A stretch of 64,000 bases of DNA from positions 48,273 to 112,272 of the forward strand of contig NZ_OPYI01000008.1 of NCBI RefSeq assembly GCF_900343085.1, in the 5' to 3' direction. Origin of the DNA: Aedoeadaptatus coli. Lineage in GTDB: Bacteria; Bacillota; Clostridia; Tissierellales; Peptoniphilaceae. The notes under the pieces are model-generated. The model made no database searches. It saw nothing but the letters and a program-made list of their open reading frames with translations, and was not told the origin of the DNA. Position 1 is the stretch's first letter, and every line of letters begins with the position of its first letter. Both the position numbers and the translations under genes were made by a program. This document shows, in pieces, positions 1 through 9,754 of the stretch.

Positions 1-1
1 C

Positions 2-736
2 AGTAATAAATTTGCTTTGAAAAATTTTAATTATACTTTTAAAATAGGGAAAAATTATGGAATAATTGGTTTGAATGGATCAGGAAAAACAACTTTAACA
101 AAATTAATTTTAGGTATGTATGACCCAACGGAAGGAGAAATTAAAGTCGATGGAGTATTAATTAATAATGTAAATAAAAATAACTATTATAAATATTTTG
201 ATACAGTACATCAAGATTTTATAAAGTATCCATTTTCGTTAAGAGAAAATATAAGTATTGGAAGCTCGCATTCAGGAGAATATGAATTAATTTCTGATAA
301 TGGTATAAATGAGATCCTCTCGCAAATTAATATTTATAATAATGAAAAAGATAAACTGAACTTTGACTATGATAATGTACTTGATAAGAGTGTAGCTGGA
401 GGGATTGAATTATCTGGAGGAGAATGGCAAAAAGTGGCTATAGCACGAGCCTTGTACAACAGATCTGAAATTTTGCTTCTGGATGAGCCAACATCATCTA
501 TAGATTCATTAACTGAAGAAAATATTTTTAATCTGATAAATAAAAATAATGGTGAAATAATGAATATTATAATATCGCATAGGTTGAGAAATCTTGTAAA
601 AGTTGATGAAATAATATTGCTTGATCATGGTGCGATGGTTGCTAGTGGTTCTCATCAGACGCTTTTAAAGAATGAACTGTATAAAAAACTTTATAATAGT
701 CAGGATTATAACATCTTAAACGACATAAAAAATTGA
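2..736 (+). CDS. ABC transporter ATP-binding domain (5' end outside window)
   Basis: The open frame runs in from the left edge, so this is the C-terminal part of a longer protein. Visible ABC motifs in order are Walker A (GLNGSGKTT), a Q-loop region (VHQDF), the signature LSGGE, Walker B followed by DEPTSSID, and a switch histidine in ISHRL. The motif style (preceding strand KNFNYTFKIG, then GEIKVDG) is that of fused exporters in which a six-helix membrane domain precedes the ATPase, such as peptide or bacteriocin exporters. That the missing part is a membrane domain is inference. The gene is AT-rich and lies in the mobile block. A small broken membrane ORF follows it. Confidence 0.85.
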   Translation, partial: SNKFALKNFNYTFKIGKNYGIIGLNGSGKTTLTKLILGMYDPTEGEIKVDGVLINNVNKNNYYKYFDTVHQDFIKYPFSLRENISIGSSHSGEYELISDNGINEILSQINIYNNEKDKLNFDYDNVLDKSVAGGIELSGGEWQKVAIARALYNRSEILLLDEPTSSIDSLTEENIFNLINKNNGEIMNIIISHRLRNLVKVDEIILLDHGAMVASGSHQTLLKNELYKKLYNSQDYNILNDIKN

Positions 737-782
737 CCAAAACATTCAGAAAACTGAGATTCCATTCAAGTGAATATTTCAA

Positions 783-1040
783 ATGAAAAATAAAATATTT
801 ACAATTTCACTTATAACAATACTAGCGTGTAGTCCGATCTTTTTTGTAGGTAAATATCAATTATATGGATTTTTAGTGGAATTAAATTATATTGATAGTA
901 TATTTTATTATTTCCATTAGTATGGAATATATTTTTATTTTTATCTTTTTGATGATAAACCTTCTAGTTATGTAAGTATAATTTTCTATATAATAGGAAT
1001 CCTAGCGTCTTTATATTTTAAAAGAATATTCAAAAAATGA
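783..1040 (+). pseudogene. Small membrane protein interrupted by an in-frame amber codon
   Basis: A frame starts with ATG at 783 and would encode about 85 residues with an N-terminal hydrophobic segment and a second hydrophobic segment near the C-terminus. It is broken by TAG at 918-920. Directly after the TAG the same frame stays open to TGA at 1038-1040 and still encodes a hydrophobic, lysine-ended protein, which suggests a recent nonsense mutation in a real gene. Its place directly behind an ABC exporter would suit an immunity or accessory protein, but that is speculation. No family is recognised and the ribosome site is weak. The rest of 737-1276 holds a terminator and nothing else I can support. 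Confidence 0.4.
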
Positions 1041-1099
1041 TGTAAATTTATTATCAGATAAAAATAAATTAATACATAAAAATACAATTAGCTATTTAT

Positions 1100-1140
1100 A
1101 CCTATTGGTACTTCAAAACGAAATACTAATAGGTTTTTTT
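1100..1140 (+). terminator. Rho-independent terminator
   Basis: The arms ACCTATT and AATAGGT, with further partial pairing inside, are followed by seven T. It closes the ABC transporter/small-ORF unit. Confidence 0.7.
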
Positions 1141-1276
1141 GTGTTCGATATTTTATTTTATACTTAAGAAAACTTCTTACTCAAAAACACTTCCTTTGTC
1201 CTAAGGAATATAGAGGAAAGAAAATTAGGGTTAAAAATAACCTTAATTTTTTTGCCTGTGATACAGGAGGTGGAGT

Positions 1277-1486
1277 ATGGAAGTAAAGAAGTTTGAAGGT
1301 GAAAAAGAAGTCGTAAAGCCTGAATACACTGAAAGGGATTTAAAGGCAGAGCTTAATTTCTATCTATCGGATAAGTTCATCCAAGATCTATTTCTGTTAG
1401 ACGAAATCAGCCTTGAAGAATATAGAAAAATTAGGAGAGAAAATATTAAAAAATTCAGACCTATTCTTTCGGAATTACTGCTATAA
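1277..1486 (+). CDS. SHOCT-like small protein beside recombinases
   Basis: A 69-residue acidic/basic protein with a strong ribosome site (AGGAGG at 1265-1270). Its second half (LLDEISLEEYRKIRREN) looks like a SHOCT domain, a short helical oligomerisation motif often found at protein ends. Small proteins of this kind are commonly seen directly upstream of serine-recombinase clusters at the ends of Gram-positive integrative elements. Its role there is not known to me, and regulation of excision is only a guess. It is followed 60 bp later by the first recombinase and is probably co-transcribed with it. Confidence 0.6.
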   Translation: MEVKKFEGEKEVVKPEYTERDLKAELNFYLSDKFIQDLFLLDEISLEEYRKIRRENIKKFRPILSELLL

Positions 1487-1545
1487 GACTTGATAAATAC
1501 TCACTTGTACGGGAATATAGCACTAGCAGAAAGGAGGTTGAATGG

Positions 1546-3108
1546 ATGAAAAAGATAACAAAAATAGAAGCTAATCAAAAAGAAGAATCTACATTAAGAG
1601 TTGCTGCCTATGCAAGAGTATCGACTGATGAAGACGCTCAGCTTGTAAGTCTTAAAACACAAAAGGCACACTATGAAAAGATTATATCTGAGAACAAGTC
1701 ATACACTTTTGCAGGCCTATACTTTGATGAAGGCATAACTGGAACAAAGAAAGAATGCAGAGACGGTCTTTTAAAAATGCTAAAAGATTGTGAAAATGGG
1801 AAGATAGATTTTATCCTAACGAAGTCAATATCTAGGCTTGCAAGAAACACGACAGATTGTTTGGAAATCGTAAGAAGACTCCTTGACCTAAACATTGGCA
1901 TCTATTTTGAAAAAGAAAACATTGATACCAGGACAATGGAAAGCGAGTTGATGTTATCCATACTTTCATCCCTTGCAGAAAGTGAATCCAGGTCTATTTC
2001 AGAAAATAACAAGTGGTCTATAAAGAAAAAATTTCAAAATGGAACTTTTATCATATCAAGCCCACCCTATGGCTATGAGAATATAGACGGGAAGATGGTA
2101 GTTAACGAAGAAGAAGGAAAAATAATAAAAGAAATATATGAAAAGTATCTTTCAGGTAAGGGGACACATAAAATTGCAGAAGACTTAAATAAGAGAAAAA
2201 TTAAAGGACAAAGAGGAGCAAGCTGGCATGGGTCAACTATAAACGGAATCTTAAAAAATGAAAAATATATAGGCGATGTCATCTACCAAAAGACCTATAC
2301 AGACGATACTTACAAGAGGCATAAAAATAAGGGAGAAGAAGACCAGTATAAGATAATAGATAACCATAAAGCTATTGTAAGCAGAGAGGACTTTGAGAAA
2401 GTACAAGAATTAATAAGACTTAGGGCTATAGCAAAAGGAAATGGAAAAAATACTAAAAGATATCAAAATAGATATAGCCTATCTGGAAAAATTAAGTGTG
2501 GAGAGTGTGGTTCAAGCTTTAAAAGAAGGCATCACTATAACGGCAAAGATAAATATATAGCCTGGACTTGCAGTGAGCACCTAAAAGATATCAATAAGTG
2601 CTCCATGAAGTTTATTAAAGATAAGGACATTAAACTAGCTTTTGTGACTCTAGTTAATAAGCTAATCTTTGGAAAAGATAGTATCCTTACACCACTTTTA
2701 GAATCCTTAAAGAGAGTGGACAGCAGGGAAGAAGTCGAGAAGATAAACAATATAGAAGAAAGTTTAGAAAAGCTAAAAGAAAGAAAAGAGGTTCTAAACA
2801 AACTAATAACTTCAGGGGTTTTAGATGCAAGTATTTACACAAAAGAAAGCAGTGAGATTTCAAGCGAAGAAAGAAACTTACTTAAGGAAAAGGAGAGAAG
2901 CAAAAAAGCCATCCTTGGAAACGATGAAGAAATAAGAGAACTTGAAAAGCTAATAGAAATCTTAGATAAAAGCGAAATGATAGATCACTTTGAAGATGAC
3001 TTGTTTGAAGAAATCATTGACCACATTCAAGTTGTTAATAGAGAGACCCTAGATTTTCATTTAAAATGTGGACTTGTACTAAGAGAGGAAGTGAAAAATA
3101 ATGTCTAG
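1546..3108 (+). CDS. Large serine recombinase 1
   Basis: 520 residues, full length for the large serine recombinase family. The N-terminal resolvase domain carries the catalytic serine in YARVSTDE (about residue 27) and the conserved arginine in ISRLARN (about residue 92). A recombinase (DNA-binding) domain follows at about 170-280. A zinc ribbon (CGECGSSF ... C-x8-C) lies at about 320-350, and a coiled coil at about 400-480. The start is set by AAGGAGG at 1531-1537. The 3' end overlaps the next ORF by 8 bases. Such enzymes catalyse directional integration and excision of conjugative elements. Its position just left of an rlmD remnant fits an integrase sitting at the right end of its element. 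Confidence 0.92.
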   Translation: MKKITKIEANQKEESTLRVAAYARVSTDEDAQLVSLKTQKAHYEKIISENKSYTFAGLYFDEGITGTKKECRDGLLKMLKDCENGKIDFILTKSISRLARNTTDCLEIVRRLLDLNIGIYFEKENIDTRTMESELMLSILSSLAESESRSISENNKWSIKKKFQNGTFIISSPPYGYENIDGKMVVNEEEGKIIKEIYEKYLSGKGTHKIAEDLNKRKIKGQRGASWHGSTINGILKNEKYIGDVIYQKTYTDDTYKRHKNKGEEDQYKIIDNHKAIVSREDFEKVQELIRLRAIAKGNGKNTKRYQNRYSLSGKIKCGECGSSFKRRHHYNGKDKYIAWTCSEHLKDINKCSMKFIKDKDIKLAFVTLVNKLIFGKDSILTPLLESLKRVDSREEVEKINNIEESLEKLKERKEVLNKLITSGVLDASIYTKESSEISSEERNLLKEKERSKKAILGNDEEIRELEKLIEILDKSEMIDHFEDDLFEEIIDHIQVVNRETLDFHLKCGLVLREEVKNNV

Positions 3109-3517
3109 ACTATGTTATGGCTATACCATAAGAGACGGAAGATTAGAAGTTCAAGAAAAAGAAGCGGAGAATATAAGAAAAATCTTTAAAAACTATCTTG
3201 CTGGCAACGCCCTTATTAAGTCGGCAGACCTTGCAGGCTTAAAGAAAAACAGCTCAAGCGTAAAAAGAATATTAACCAATAAAAAGTATTTAGGAAATGA
3301 CATCTATCCCAAGATTATAGATAGAGAAAGCTTTGAGAAGGCAGGTCAAATGTTAAAGGAAAGAGCAGTAGCTATGGGGCGAGTTTGGGAAAAGGAAGAA
3401 GAGATTATTAGAGTTCCATGTAAGTTTAGATATAAAGAAGAAGGAGTTCTTCCAATAGATCCCTTTGAACGAGCGAGCCACCAGTACAATTTAATCGAGG
3501 TGATAGATGATGAATAG
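3101..3517 (+). CDS. Recombinase-domain protein without catalytic domain
   Basis: 138 residues matching only the middle recombinase (DNA-binding) domain of large serine recombinases, including the motif [19 protein letters not shown]. The resolvase catalytic domain and zinc ribbon are absent. It overlaps the gene before it by 8 bases and the gene after it by 11, which implies translational coupling rather than random decay. Three-gene recombinase sets with a short middle member are known at the ends of several Gram-positive integrative elements. The short protein may be a directionality or accessory factor, which is inference. Confidence 0.75.
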   Translation: MSRLCYGYTIRDGRLEVQEKEAENIRKIFKNYLAGNALIKSADLAGLKKNSSSVKRILTNKKYLGNDIYPKIIDRESFEKAGQMLKERAVAMGRVWEKEEEIIRVPCKFRYKEEGVLPIDPFERASHQYNLIEVIDDE

Positions 3518-5072
3518 CAAGGTTATAGTCATACCAGCTAAAAAGAAAAAGGGAAACTCAATCAAGGAATCAGAAAAGAAGAAACTAAGAGTGGCAGCTT
3601 ATGCGAGGGTATCAACAGATAGCGATGAACAAGCAACTTCTTATGACACTCAAGTAGACCATTACACAAACTATATTAAGAAAAATCTAGATTGGGAATT
3701 TGCAGGAGTGTTTTCTGACGAAGGAATCAGTGGAACTTATACCAAGAAAAGAGCTGGCTTTAATAAAATGATTGAAGAAGCTATGGAAGGAAACATAGAC
3801 TATATCATCACAAAGTCCATATCTAGGTTTGCCAGAAACACACTAGACTGTTTAAAGTATATTCGAAAACTTAAAGAAAACAATATCCCAGTTTACTTTG
3901 AAAAAGAAAACATCAATACCATGGACGCCAAGGGAGAAGTCCTCCTTACCATTATGGCATCCCTTGCACAACAGGAAAGTCAGTCCTTATCTCAAAATGT
4001 GAAGTTAGGCTTTCAATATAGATTTCAACAAGGCCAAGTCCAAGTAAATCATAATAGGTTTTTAGGCTATACAAAAGACGAAGATGGAAAACTTGTCATC
4101 GTTCCTGAAGAAGCAAAAATAGTAAAGAGGATCTACAGAGAATACTTGGAAGGGGCAAGTCTACGAGACATAAAGGTAGGACTTGAAAAAGAAAAGATAG
4201 TAAATGGAGCAGGAAATAAGAAGTGGCATGTATCGAACCTCAATCAAATATTAACTAATGAGAAATATATGGGGGATGCCCTCCTACAGAAAACCTATAC
4301 GGTAGATTTTCTAAATAAGAAAAGAGTAAAGAATGATGGGATTGCACCTCAATATTATGTAGAAAATAGCCACGAAGCCATCATACCAAAAGAAATCTTC
4401 ATGCGAGTTGGAGAAGAAATGTACAGACGAGCTAATATGGTAAGTGGAAAAGGGAAAAGAAGAATTTATTCCAGCAAATACGCCCTTTCAAGTATTGTCT
4501 ATTGCTCTAAATGTGGGGATATTTACAGAAGAATTGCTTGGAACAACAGGGGAAACAAATATATAGTTTGGAGATGTTGCACAAGAGTAACTCATGGACC
4601 AGATGCCTGCAATGCAAGAACCATAAAAGAAGAAGACTTACAAGAAGCAGTTGTGGAAGCCATCAATCAACTTATATCTGAAAGCAATGAAGTAAAAGAA
4701 ATAATAAAAGAGAACATTAAAAAAGTCATCACAGGTGATGAAAGCAGCAGGATTGAAGAAATAGACAAAGAAATGCTGGAGGTTCAAGAAGAACTTTTAA
4801 AAGTAGCTAATGCCAAGAAAGACTACACAGACCTTGCAGATAAGGTGGAAGAGTTAAGGAATGAAAAAGAAAAGATACTCCTAACTATGGCGGAAGAGAA
4901 GAATGAACAAATTAGACTAATGGAATTAGAAGAGTTTTTATACAATCAAGAATTCGAAATAGAAAGCTATGATGAAGAGTTGGTAAGGAAACTAGTGGAG
5001 AAGATGGTTGTTTATGACGATGATTTAAAAATAGTATTTAAATCAGGACTTGAGGTTGAAATAGAAAATTGA
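3507..5072 (+). CDS. Large serine recombinase 2
   Basis: 521 residues. The resolvase domain has the catalytic serine in YARVSTDS (about residue 34) and SRFARN with the conserved arginine. The recombinase domain includes [11 protein letters not shown] and [17 protein letters not shown]. The zinc ribbon starts with [11 protein letters not shown] and is followed by a long coiled coil. Start choice: ATG at 3507, six bases after GAGG, with ATG 3510 as an alternative. The last 370 or so codons are nearly the same as the broken copy at 20884-22026, so two related elements contributed to this locus. It ends 37 bases before a short repeat and an rlmD tail, the expected place for the attachment site. 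Confidence 0.92.
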   Translation: MMNSKVIVIPAKKKKGNSIKESEKKKLRVAAYARVSTDSDEQATSYDTQVDHYTNYIKKNLDWEFAGVFSDEGISGTYTKKRAGFNKMIEEAMEGNIDYIITKSISRFARNTLDCLKYIRKLKENNIPVYFEKENINTMDAKGEVLLTIMASLAQQESQSLSQNVKLGFQYRFQQGQVQVNHNRFLGYTKDEDGKLVIVPEEAKIVKRIYREYLEGASLRDIKVGLEKEKIVNGAGNKKWHVSNLNQILTNEKYMGDALLQKTYTVDFLNKKRVKNDGIAPQYYVENSHEAIIPKEIFMRVGEEMYRRANMVSGKGKRRIYSSKYALSSIVYCSKCGDIYRRIAWNNRGNKYIVWRCCTRVTHGPDACNARTIKEEDLQEAVVEAINQLISESNEVKEIIKENIKKVITGDESSRIEEIDKEMLEVQEELLKVANAKKDYTDLADKVEELRNEKEKILLTMAEEKNEQIRLMELEEFLYNQEFEIESYDEELVRKLVEKMVVYDDDLKIVFKSGLEVEIEN

Positions 5073-5109
5073 CAAGGATAAAAAGTAAATATACAATATA
5101 ACTAACAGC

Positions 5110-5295
5110 ACCCGACACGCCTCTTAACAATGCGAACCATGTTGAAGCCCTAGCCCTACTTGTCAAGGAGCGAAGCGACGCTGAAAAGTAGAGGCAGGTC
5201 TCATGCAAAGATTTCCCAAGAGAAGCGACCGAATAGGGAGCTTCGATTGGCAGAAATCGCCTGCTGAGACGGTATGTTTGATGTCAAGAAAATAA
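5110..5295 (+). other. rlmD: Attachment-site scar with two rlmD 3' tails
   Basis: 5110-5139 is a 30-bp sequence found again with 28/30 identity at 32412-32441. From 5138 the frame CAT GTT GAA... reads HVEALALLVKE and stops at 5189-5191. A second short frame at 5263-5295 reads AETVCLMSRK and stops. Both resemble the C-terminus of RlmD (RumA), the methyltransferase that makes m5U in 23S rRNA, whose 3' end is a known insertion site for serine-integrase elements. Between the tails lies a stretch shared with the scars at 27.3 and 28.7 kb (CTTCGATTGG, 22 bases before the second tail). The rest of 5296-5658 is AT-rich with no gene that I can support. Confidence 0.65.
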
Positions 5296-5658
5296 TGATA
5301 TAGCAATGTTTTAAGAAGAAACATCTATTTTATCAACTCGGAGAAATGTGTGTTTCTTTGTTTGTGAGAACAGATCGAGAGTGTCAGAAAAACAACCAGA
5401 TTGAGTAAACAGTAGCAATAATCAATTAGGGAGTGGATAGAACAGATATTGACTTCAATTTAACGGCTGCTCTTTTAAATTAATACATTAATCTGTATCA
5501 TTACGTTATAAAAGAAATATTATGATTGTTTTGTTGTATATTCATGGTCTGATAATTATTTTACTTTTCTTATTTGACAGATGGTAAGTAGGGCAGTGAA
5601 AAAGATTATGGATTTTATCTAAGCACTAAGTAGTTTAGATCACTAATCAGGGAAAATA

Positions 5659-5690
5659 AGGCCTTCAAGATGAATTCCGAAGGCCCCCTT
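5659..5690 (+). terminator. Hairpin upstream of the aminoglycoside cluster
   Basis: GGCCTTC and GAAGGCC form a perfect 7-bp stem followed by a short C/T-rich run. It lies 100 bases upstream of the first gene of the resistance cluster and may end upstream transcription or act in the leader. Confidence 0.5.
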
Positions 5691-5791
5691 TCCTTTCCAT
5701 ATAAATATACGTAAAGCATAAGGAACATATGGCAAAAAAAGTGTTTCTCAACATGAGATATAGCTTTTGATATTGAAAGGAGAGATTCAGT

Positions 5792-6661
5792 ATGATAGAT
5801 AATATTATTCAATCAGTGACAGACAAATTATCCTCTTTGCCTTATATAGAAGGCATTGTATTAGGGGGTTCTCGTGCAAGAGGCACACATACAGAGGATT
5901 CTGATATAGATATCGGAATCTATTACAAATCAGAATCATTTGACATTACAGCGATTAATCAAATTGCTACAGAGTTGGATGATGAGAATAGAAATAACCT
6001 TGTTGTACCTCCCGGAGCGTGGGGTGATTGGATTAATGGCGGCGGATGGTTAGTTATAAATGGGTATCATGTTGACTTGATTTTACGTGATATAAAACGG
6101 GTGGAACAAATAATCAAAGATACGGAGCAAGGAATTGTTACTACTAATTATCAGACGGGGCATCCCCATGGATATATAAGTGCTATGTATCGTGGAGAAT
6201 TGGCGATCAGCAAGATACTATATACTAAGAATGAAAGCTTATGCGAATTAAAAAATCAGGCAGAAATTTACCCTGGTGCTCTAAAGAAGAACTTGATAAA
6301 CTTTTTTATATTTGAAGCAGAGTTCTCTTTAATGTTTGTAAAAGCAAATGCGGGAGCAGAGGATAAATATTATATTGCAGGCCATGTTTTTCGTATTATT
6401 TCATGCTTAAATCAAGTACTATTTGCATGTAATAATGCTTATTGCATTAACGAAAAGAAAGCTATAAAACTGATTGAAACCTTTGAATATAAACCTGAAA
6501 AATATGCTGAAAGGGTTAATCATATTTTTGAAGTACTCGGTCTTTCACTTTTTGAATGCTACGATCTGACCGAGAAGCTTTATAAAGAAGTGAAAAAAAT
6601 TGCAACGGAGATGAATAACTTTTTAAACGAGGGGAATTCAGATGAAAGAAAACAAATATGA
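5792..6661 (+). CDS. Nucleotidyltransferase-fold protein of the ant(6)-sat4-aph(3') cluster
   Basis: 289 residues with an antibiotic nucleotidyltransferase-type N-terminus: LGGSRARGTHTEDSDIDIG gives the G-S motif and the D-x-D metal ligands. A helical C-terminal half follows. The ribosome site is AAAGGAGA. The gene overlaps the methyltransferase after it by 20 bases. This gene pair is the usual front part of the Gram-positive ant(6)-Ia/sat4/aph(3')-IIIa cluster of enterococcal and staphylococcal plasmids and transposons. Its own substrate is not established to my knowledge, so I do not assign a resistance phenotype. Confidence 0.85.
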   Translation: MIDNIIQSVTDKLSSLPYIEGIVLGGSRARGTHTEDSDIDIGIYYKSESFDITAINQIATELDDENRNNLVVPPGAWGDWINGGGWLVINGYHVDLILRDIKRVEQIIKDTEQGIVTTNYQTGHPHGYISAMYRGELAISKILYTKNESLCELKNQAEIYPGALKKNLINFFIFEAEFSLMFVKANAGAEDKYYIAGHVFRIISCLNQVLFACNNAYCINEKKAIKLIETFEYKPEKYAERVNHIFEVLGLSLFECYDLTEKLYKEVKKIATEMNNFLNEGNSDERKQI

Positions 6662-7376
6662 TGATAATATATTTTTTCAAAAATACAGTCAAATGAGTCG
6701 ATCACAGCAGGGACTAGCCGGTGCAGGAGAATGGGAAACATTGAGAAAGCTGCTGCCGGATTTTAAAGATAAGCTTGTGCTTGATTTAGGATGCGGCTAT
6801 GGATGGCATTGTATTTATGCGATGGAACACGGAGCGTCTTCTGTTGTAGGTGTTGATATTTCTCATAAAATGCTCAAAGTAGCAAAAGAGAAAACGCATT
6901 TCTCACAGATTGAATATAGATGTTGTGCTATAGAAGATGTGGATTTCCCAGAGGAGAGCTTTGATGTAATACTAAGTTCGCTTGCGTTTCATTATGTAGC
7001 AGACTATGAGAATTTAATAAAAAAGATATATAGGATGCTGAAGGCTGGTGGCAATTTAGTTTTTACAGTTGAACATCCTGTTTTTACTGCTCATGGAACA
7101 CAAGACTGGTATTATAACGAAAAAGGAGAAATACTGCATTTCCCGGTGGACAATTATTATTATGAGGGCAAACGGACAGCTATGTTTTTGGAAGAAAAGG
7201 TTACAAAATATCATAGAACACTGACCACATATCTAAATACACTGCTTTCAAATAGTTTTATAATAAATCAGATTGTGGAGCCACAGCCGCCAGAGAACAT
7301 GATGGATATTCCGGGGATGGCGGATGAAATGCGACGCCCAATGATGCTGATTGTATCGGCAAAAAAGAAGATGTAA
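6642..7376 (+). CDS. Class I SAM-dependent methyltransferase
   Basis: 244 residues with the SAM-binding motif I LVLDLGCGYGWH at about residues 44-55, the acidic end of strand 2 (VVGVDIS), and the later FDVILSSLAFHY segment typical of small-molecule methyltransferases. It is translationally coupled to the preceding nucleotidyltransferase, and 32 bases separate it from ant(6)-Ia. It travels with the aminoglycoside cluster. The substrate is unknown and nothing in the sequence points to rRNA. Confidence 0.85.
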   Translation: MKENKYDDNIFFQKYSQMSRSQQGLAGAGEWETLRKLLPDFKDKLVLDLGCGYGWHCIYAMEHGASSVVGVDISHKMLKVAKEKTHFSQIEYRCCAIEDVDFPEESFDVILSSLAFHYVADYENLIKKIYRMLKAGGNLVFTVEHPVFTAHGTQDWYYNEKGEILHFPVDNYYYEGKRTAMFLEEKVTKYHRTLTTYLNTLLSNSFIINQIVEPQPPENMMDIPGMADEMRRPMMLIVSAKKKM

Positions 7377-7408
7377 TAATATAGAAAAAATAAACGAGGA
7401 GTATGTAA

Positions 7409-8317
7409 ATGAGATCAGAAAAAGAAATGATGGATTTAGTACTTTCTTTAGCAGAACAGGATGAACGTATTCGAATTGTGACCCTTGAGGGGTCACGCGC
7501 AAATATTAATATACCTAAAGATGAATTTCAGGATTATGATATTACATATTTTGTAAGTGATATAGAACCGTTTATATCTAATGATGACTGGCTTAATCAA
7601 TTTGGGAATATAATAATGATGCAAAAGCCGGAGGATATGGAATTATTCCCACCTGAAGAAAAGGGATTTTCCTATCTTATGCTATTTGATGATTACAATA
7701 AAATTGATCTTACCTTATTGCCCTTGGAAGAGTTAGATAATTACCTAAAGGGCGATAAATTAATAAAGGTTCTAATTGATAAAGATTGTAGAATTAAAAG
7801 GGACATAGTTCCGACTGATATAGATTATCATGTAAGAAAGCCAAGCGCAAGGGAGTATGATGATTGCTGCAATGAATTTTGGAATGTAACACCTTATGTT
7901 ATTAAAGGATTGTGCCGTAAGGAAATTTTATTTGCTATTGATCATTTTAATCAGATTGTTCGCCATGAGCTGCTGAGAATGATATCATGGAAGGTCGGCA
8001 TCGAAACAGGCTTTAAATTAAGTGTAGGCAAGAACTATAAGTTTATTGAAAGGTATATATCCGAGGATTTGTGGGAGAAACTTTTGTCCACCTACCGGAT
8101 GGATTCCTATGAAAACATATGGGAAGCATTATTTCTATGCCATCAATTGTTCAGGGCGGTATCCGGTGAGGTGGCGGAAAGGCTTCATTATGCCTATCCG
8201 GAGTATGATAGGAATATAACAAAATATACCAGGGACATGTATAAAAAATACACTGGTAAAACCGGCTGCCTGGATAGCACATATGCCGCTGATATAGAAG
8301 AGAGGCGGGAACAGTGA
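7409..8317 (+). CDS. ant(6)-Ia: Aminoglycoside 6-nucleotidyltransferase ANT(6)-Ia (streptomycin resistance)
   Basis: 302 residues, the full family length, and recognised from overall sequence as the aadE/ANT(6)-Ia enzyme of Gram-positive bacteria. It adenylylates position 6 of streptomycin. The nucleotidyltransferase core is LEGSRANIN followed by the metal ligands in DYDITYFV. The ribosome site is ACGAGGAG. The stop overlaps the sat4 start by four bases, so the two are translationally coupled. There is no truncation, unlike many circulating aadE copies. Confidence 0.95.
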   Translation: MRSEKEMMDLVLSLAEQDERIRIVTLEGSRANINIPKDEFQDYDITYFVSDIEPFISNDDWLNQFGNIIMMQKPEDMELFPPEEKGFSYLMLFDDYNKIDLTLLPLEELDNYLKGDKLIKVLIDKDCRIKRDIVPTDIDYHVRKPSAREYDDCCNEFWNVTPYVIKGLCRKEILFAIDHFNQIVRHELLRMISWKVGIETGFKLSVGKNYKFIERYISEDLWEKLLSTYRMDSYENIWEALFLCHQLFRAVSGEVAERLHYAYPEYDRNITKYTRDMYKKYTGKTGCLDSTYAADIEERREQ

Positions 8318-8856
8318 TTACAGAAATGAAAGCAGGGCACCTGAAAGATATCGATAAACCCAGCGAACCATTTGAGGTGATAGGTAAGATTATACCGAGG
8401 TATGAAAACGAGAATTGGACCTTTACAGAATTACTCTATGAAGCGCCATATTTAAAAAGCTACCAAGACGAAGAGGATGAAGAGGATGAGGAGGCAGATT
8501 GCCTTGAATATATTGACAATACTGATAAGATAATATATCTTTACTACCAAGACGATAAATGCGTCGGAAAAGTTAAACTGCGAAAAAATTGGAACCGGTA
8601 CGCTTATATAGAAGATATCGCCGTATGTAAGGATTTCAGGGGGCAAGGCATAGGCAGCGCGCTTATCAATATATCTATAGAATGGGCAAAGCATAAAAAC
8701 TTGCATGGACTAATGCTTGAAACCCAGGACAATAACCTTATAGCTTGTAAATTCTATCATAATTGTGGTTTCAAAATCGGCTCCGTCGATACTATGTTAT
8801 ACGCCAACTTTGAAAACAACTTTGAAAAAGCTGTTTTCTGGTATTTAAGGTTTTAG
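8314..8856 (+). CDS. sat4: Streptothricin acetyltransferase SAT-4
   Basis: 180 residues of the GNAT fold, recognised as SAT-4. It acetylates the beta-lysine group of streptothricin (nourseothricin). The acetyl-CoA site is seen in VCKDFRGQGIGSALI (R/Q-x-x-G-x-G/A type). An acidic run of Asp/Glu sits near residues 51-62. It begins inside the ant(6)-Ia stop codon and is followed 92 bases later by aph(3')-IIIa, the standard gene order of the cluster. Confidence 0.95.
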   Translation: MITEMKAGHLKDIDKPSEPFEVIGKIIPRYENENWTFTELLYEAPYLKSYQDEEDEEDEEADCLEYIDNTDKIIYLYYQDDKCVGKVKLRKNWNRYAYIEDIAVCKDFRGQGIGSALINISIEWAKHKNLHGLMLETQDNNLIACKFYHNCGFKIGSVDTMLYANFENNFEKAVFWYLRF

Positions 8857-8948
8857 AATGCAAGGAACAGTGAATTGGAGTTCGTCTTGTTATAATTAGC
8901 TTCTTGGGGTATCTTTAAATACTGTAGAAAAGAGGAAGGAAATAATAA

Positions 8949-9743
8949 ATGGCTAAAATGAGAATATCACCGGAATTGAAAAAACTGATCGAAAAATACC
9001 GCTGCGTAAAAGATACGGAAGGAATGTCTCCTGCTAAGGTATATAAGCTGGTGGGAGAAAATGAAAACCTATATTTAAAAATGACGGACAGCCGGTATAA
9101 AGGGACCACCTATGATGTGGAAAGGGAAAAGGACATGATGCTATGGCTGGAAGGAAAGCTGCCTGTTCCAAAGGTCCTGCACTTTGAACGGCATGATGGC
9201 TGGAGCAATCTGCTCATGAGTGAGGCCGATGGCGTCCTTTGCTCGGAAGAGTATGAAGATGAACAAAGCCCTGAAAAGATTATCGAGCTGTATGCGGAGT
9301 GCATCAGGCTCTTTCACTCCATCGACATATCGGATTGTCCCTATACGAATAGCTTAGACAGCCGCTTAGCCGAATTGGATTACTTACTGAATAACGATCT
9401 GGCCGATGTGGATTGCGAAAACTGGGAAGAAGACACTCCATTTAAAGATCCGCGCGAGCTGTATGATTTTTTAAAGACGGAAAAGCCCGAAGAGGAACTT
9501 GTCTTTTCCCACGGCGACCTGGGAGACAGCAACATCTTTGTGAAAGATGGCAAAGTAAGTGGCTTTATTGATCTTGGGAGAAGCGGCAGGGCGGACAAGT
9601 GGTATGACATTGCCTTCTGCGTCCGATCGATCAGGGAGGATATCGGGGAAGAACAGTATGTCGAGCTATTTTTTGACTTACTGGGGATCAAGCCTGATTG
9701 GGAGAAAATAAAATATTATATTTTACTGGATGAATTGTTTTAG
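8949..9743 (+). CDS. aph(3')-IIIa: Aminoglycoside 3'-phosphotransferase APH(3')-IIIa (kanamycin/neomycin/amikacin resistance)
   Basis: 264 residues, recognised as APH(3')-IIIa at full length. The protein-kinase-like catalytic loop is HGDLGDSNIF (catalytic Asp about 190) and the metal-binding Asp lies in IDLGRSG (about 208). The ATP lysine lies in LYLKMTD. It transfers phosphate from ATP to the 3'-OH of kanamycin-type drugs. GGAAGG-type spacing precedes the ATG at 8949. Its base composition is richer in GC than the flanking DNA, as usual for this cassette. A long perfect hairpin follows. Confidence 0.96.
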   Translation: MAKMRISPELKKLIEKYRCVKDTEGMSPAKVYKLVGENENLYLKMTDSRYKGTTYDVEREKDMMLWLEGKLPVPKVLHFERHDGWSNLLMSEADGVLCSEEYEDEQSPEKIIELYAECIRLFHSIDISDCPYTNSLDSRLAELDYLLNNDLADVDCENWEEDTPFKDPRELYDFLKTEKPEEELVFSHGDLGDSNIFVKDGKVSGFIDLGRSGRADKWYDIAFCVRSIREDIGEEQYVELFFDLLGIKPDWEKIKYYILLDELF

Positions 9744-9754
9744 TACCTAGATTT

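Noticed and set aside
5615..5812. Minus-strand ORF of 65 codons upstream of the nucleotidyltransferase gene
   Set aside because: It overlaps a hairpin and the start of the real gene, and the sequence is not protein-like.
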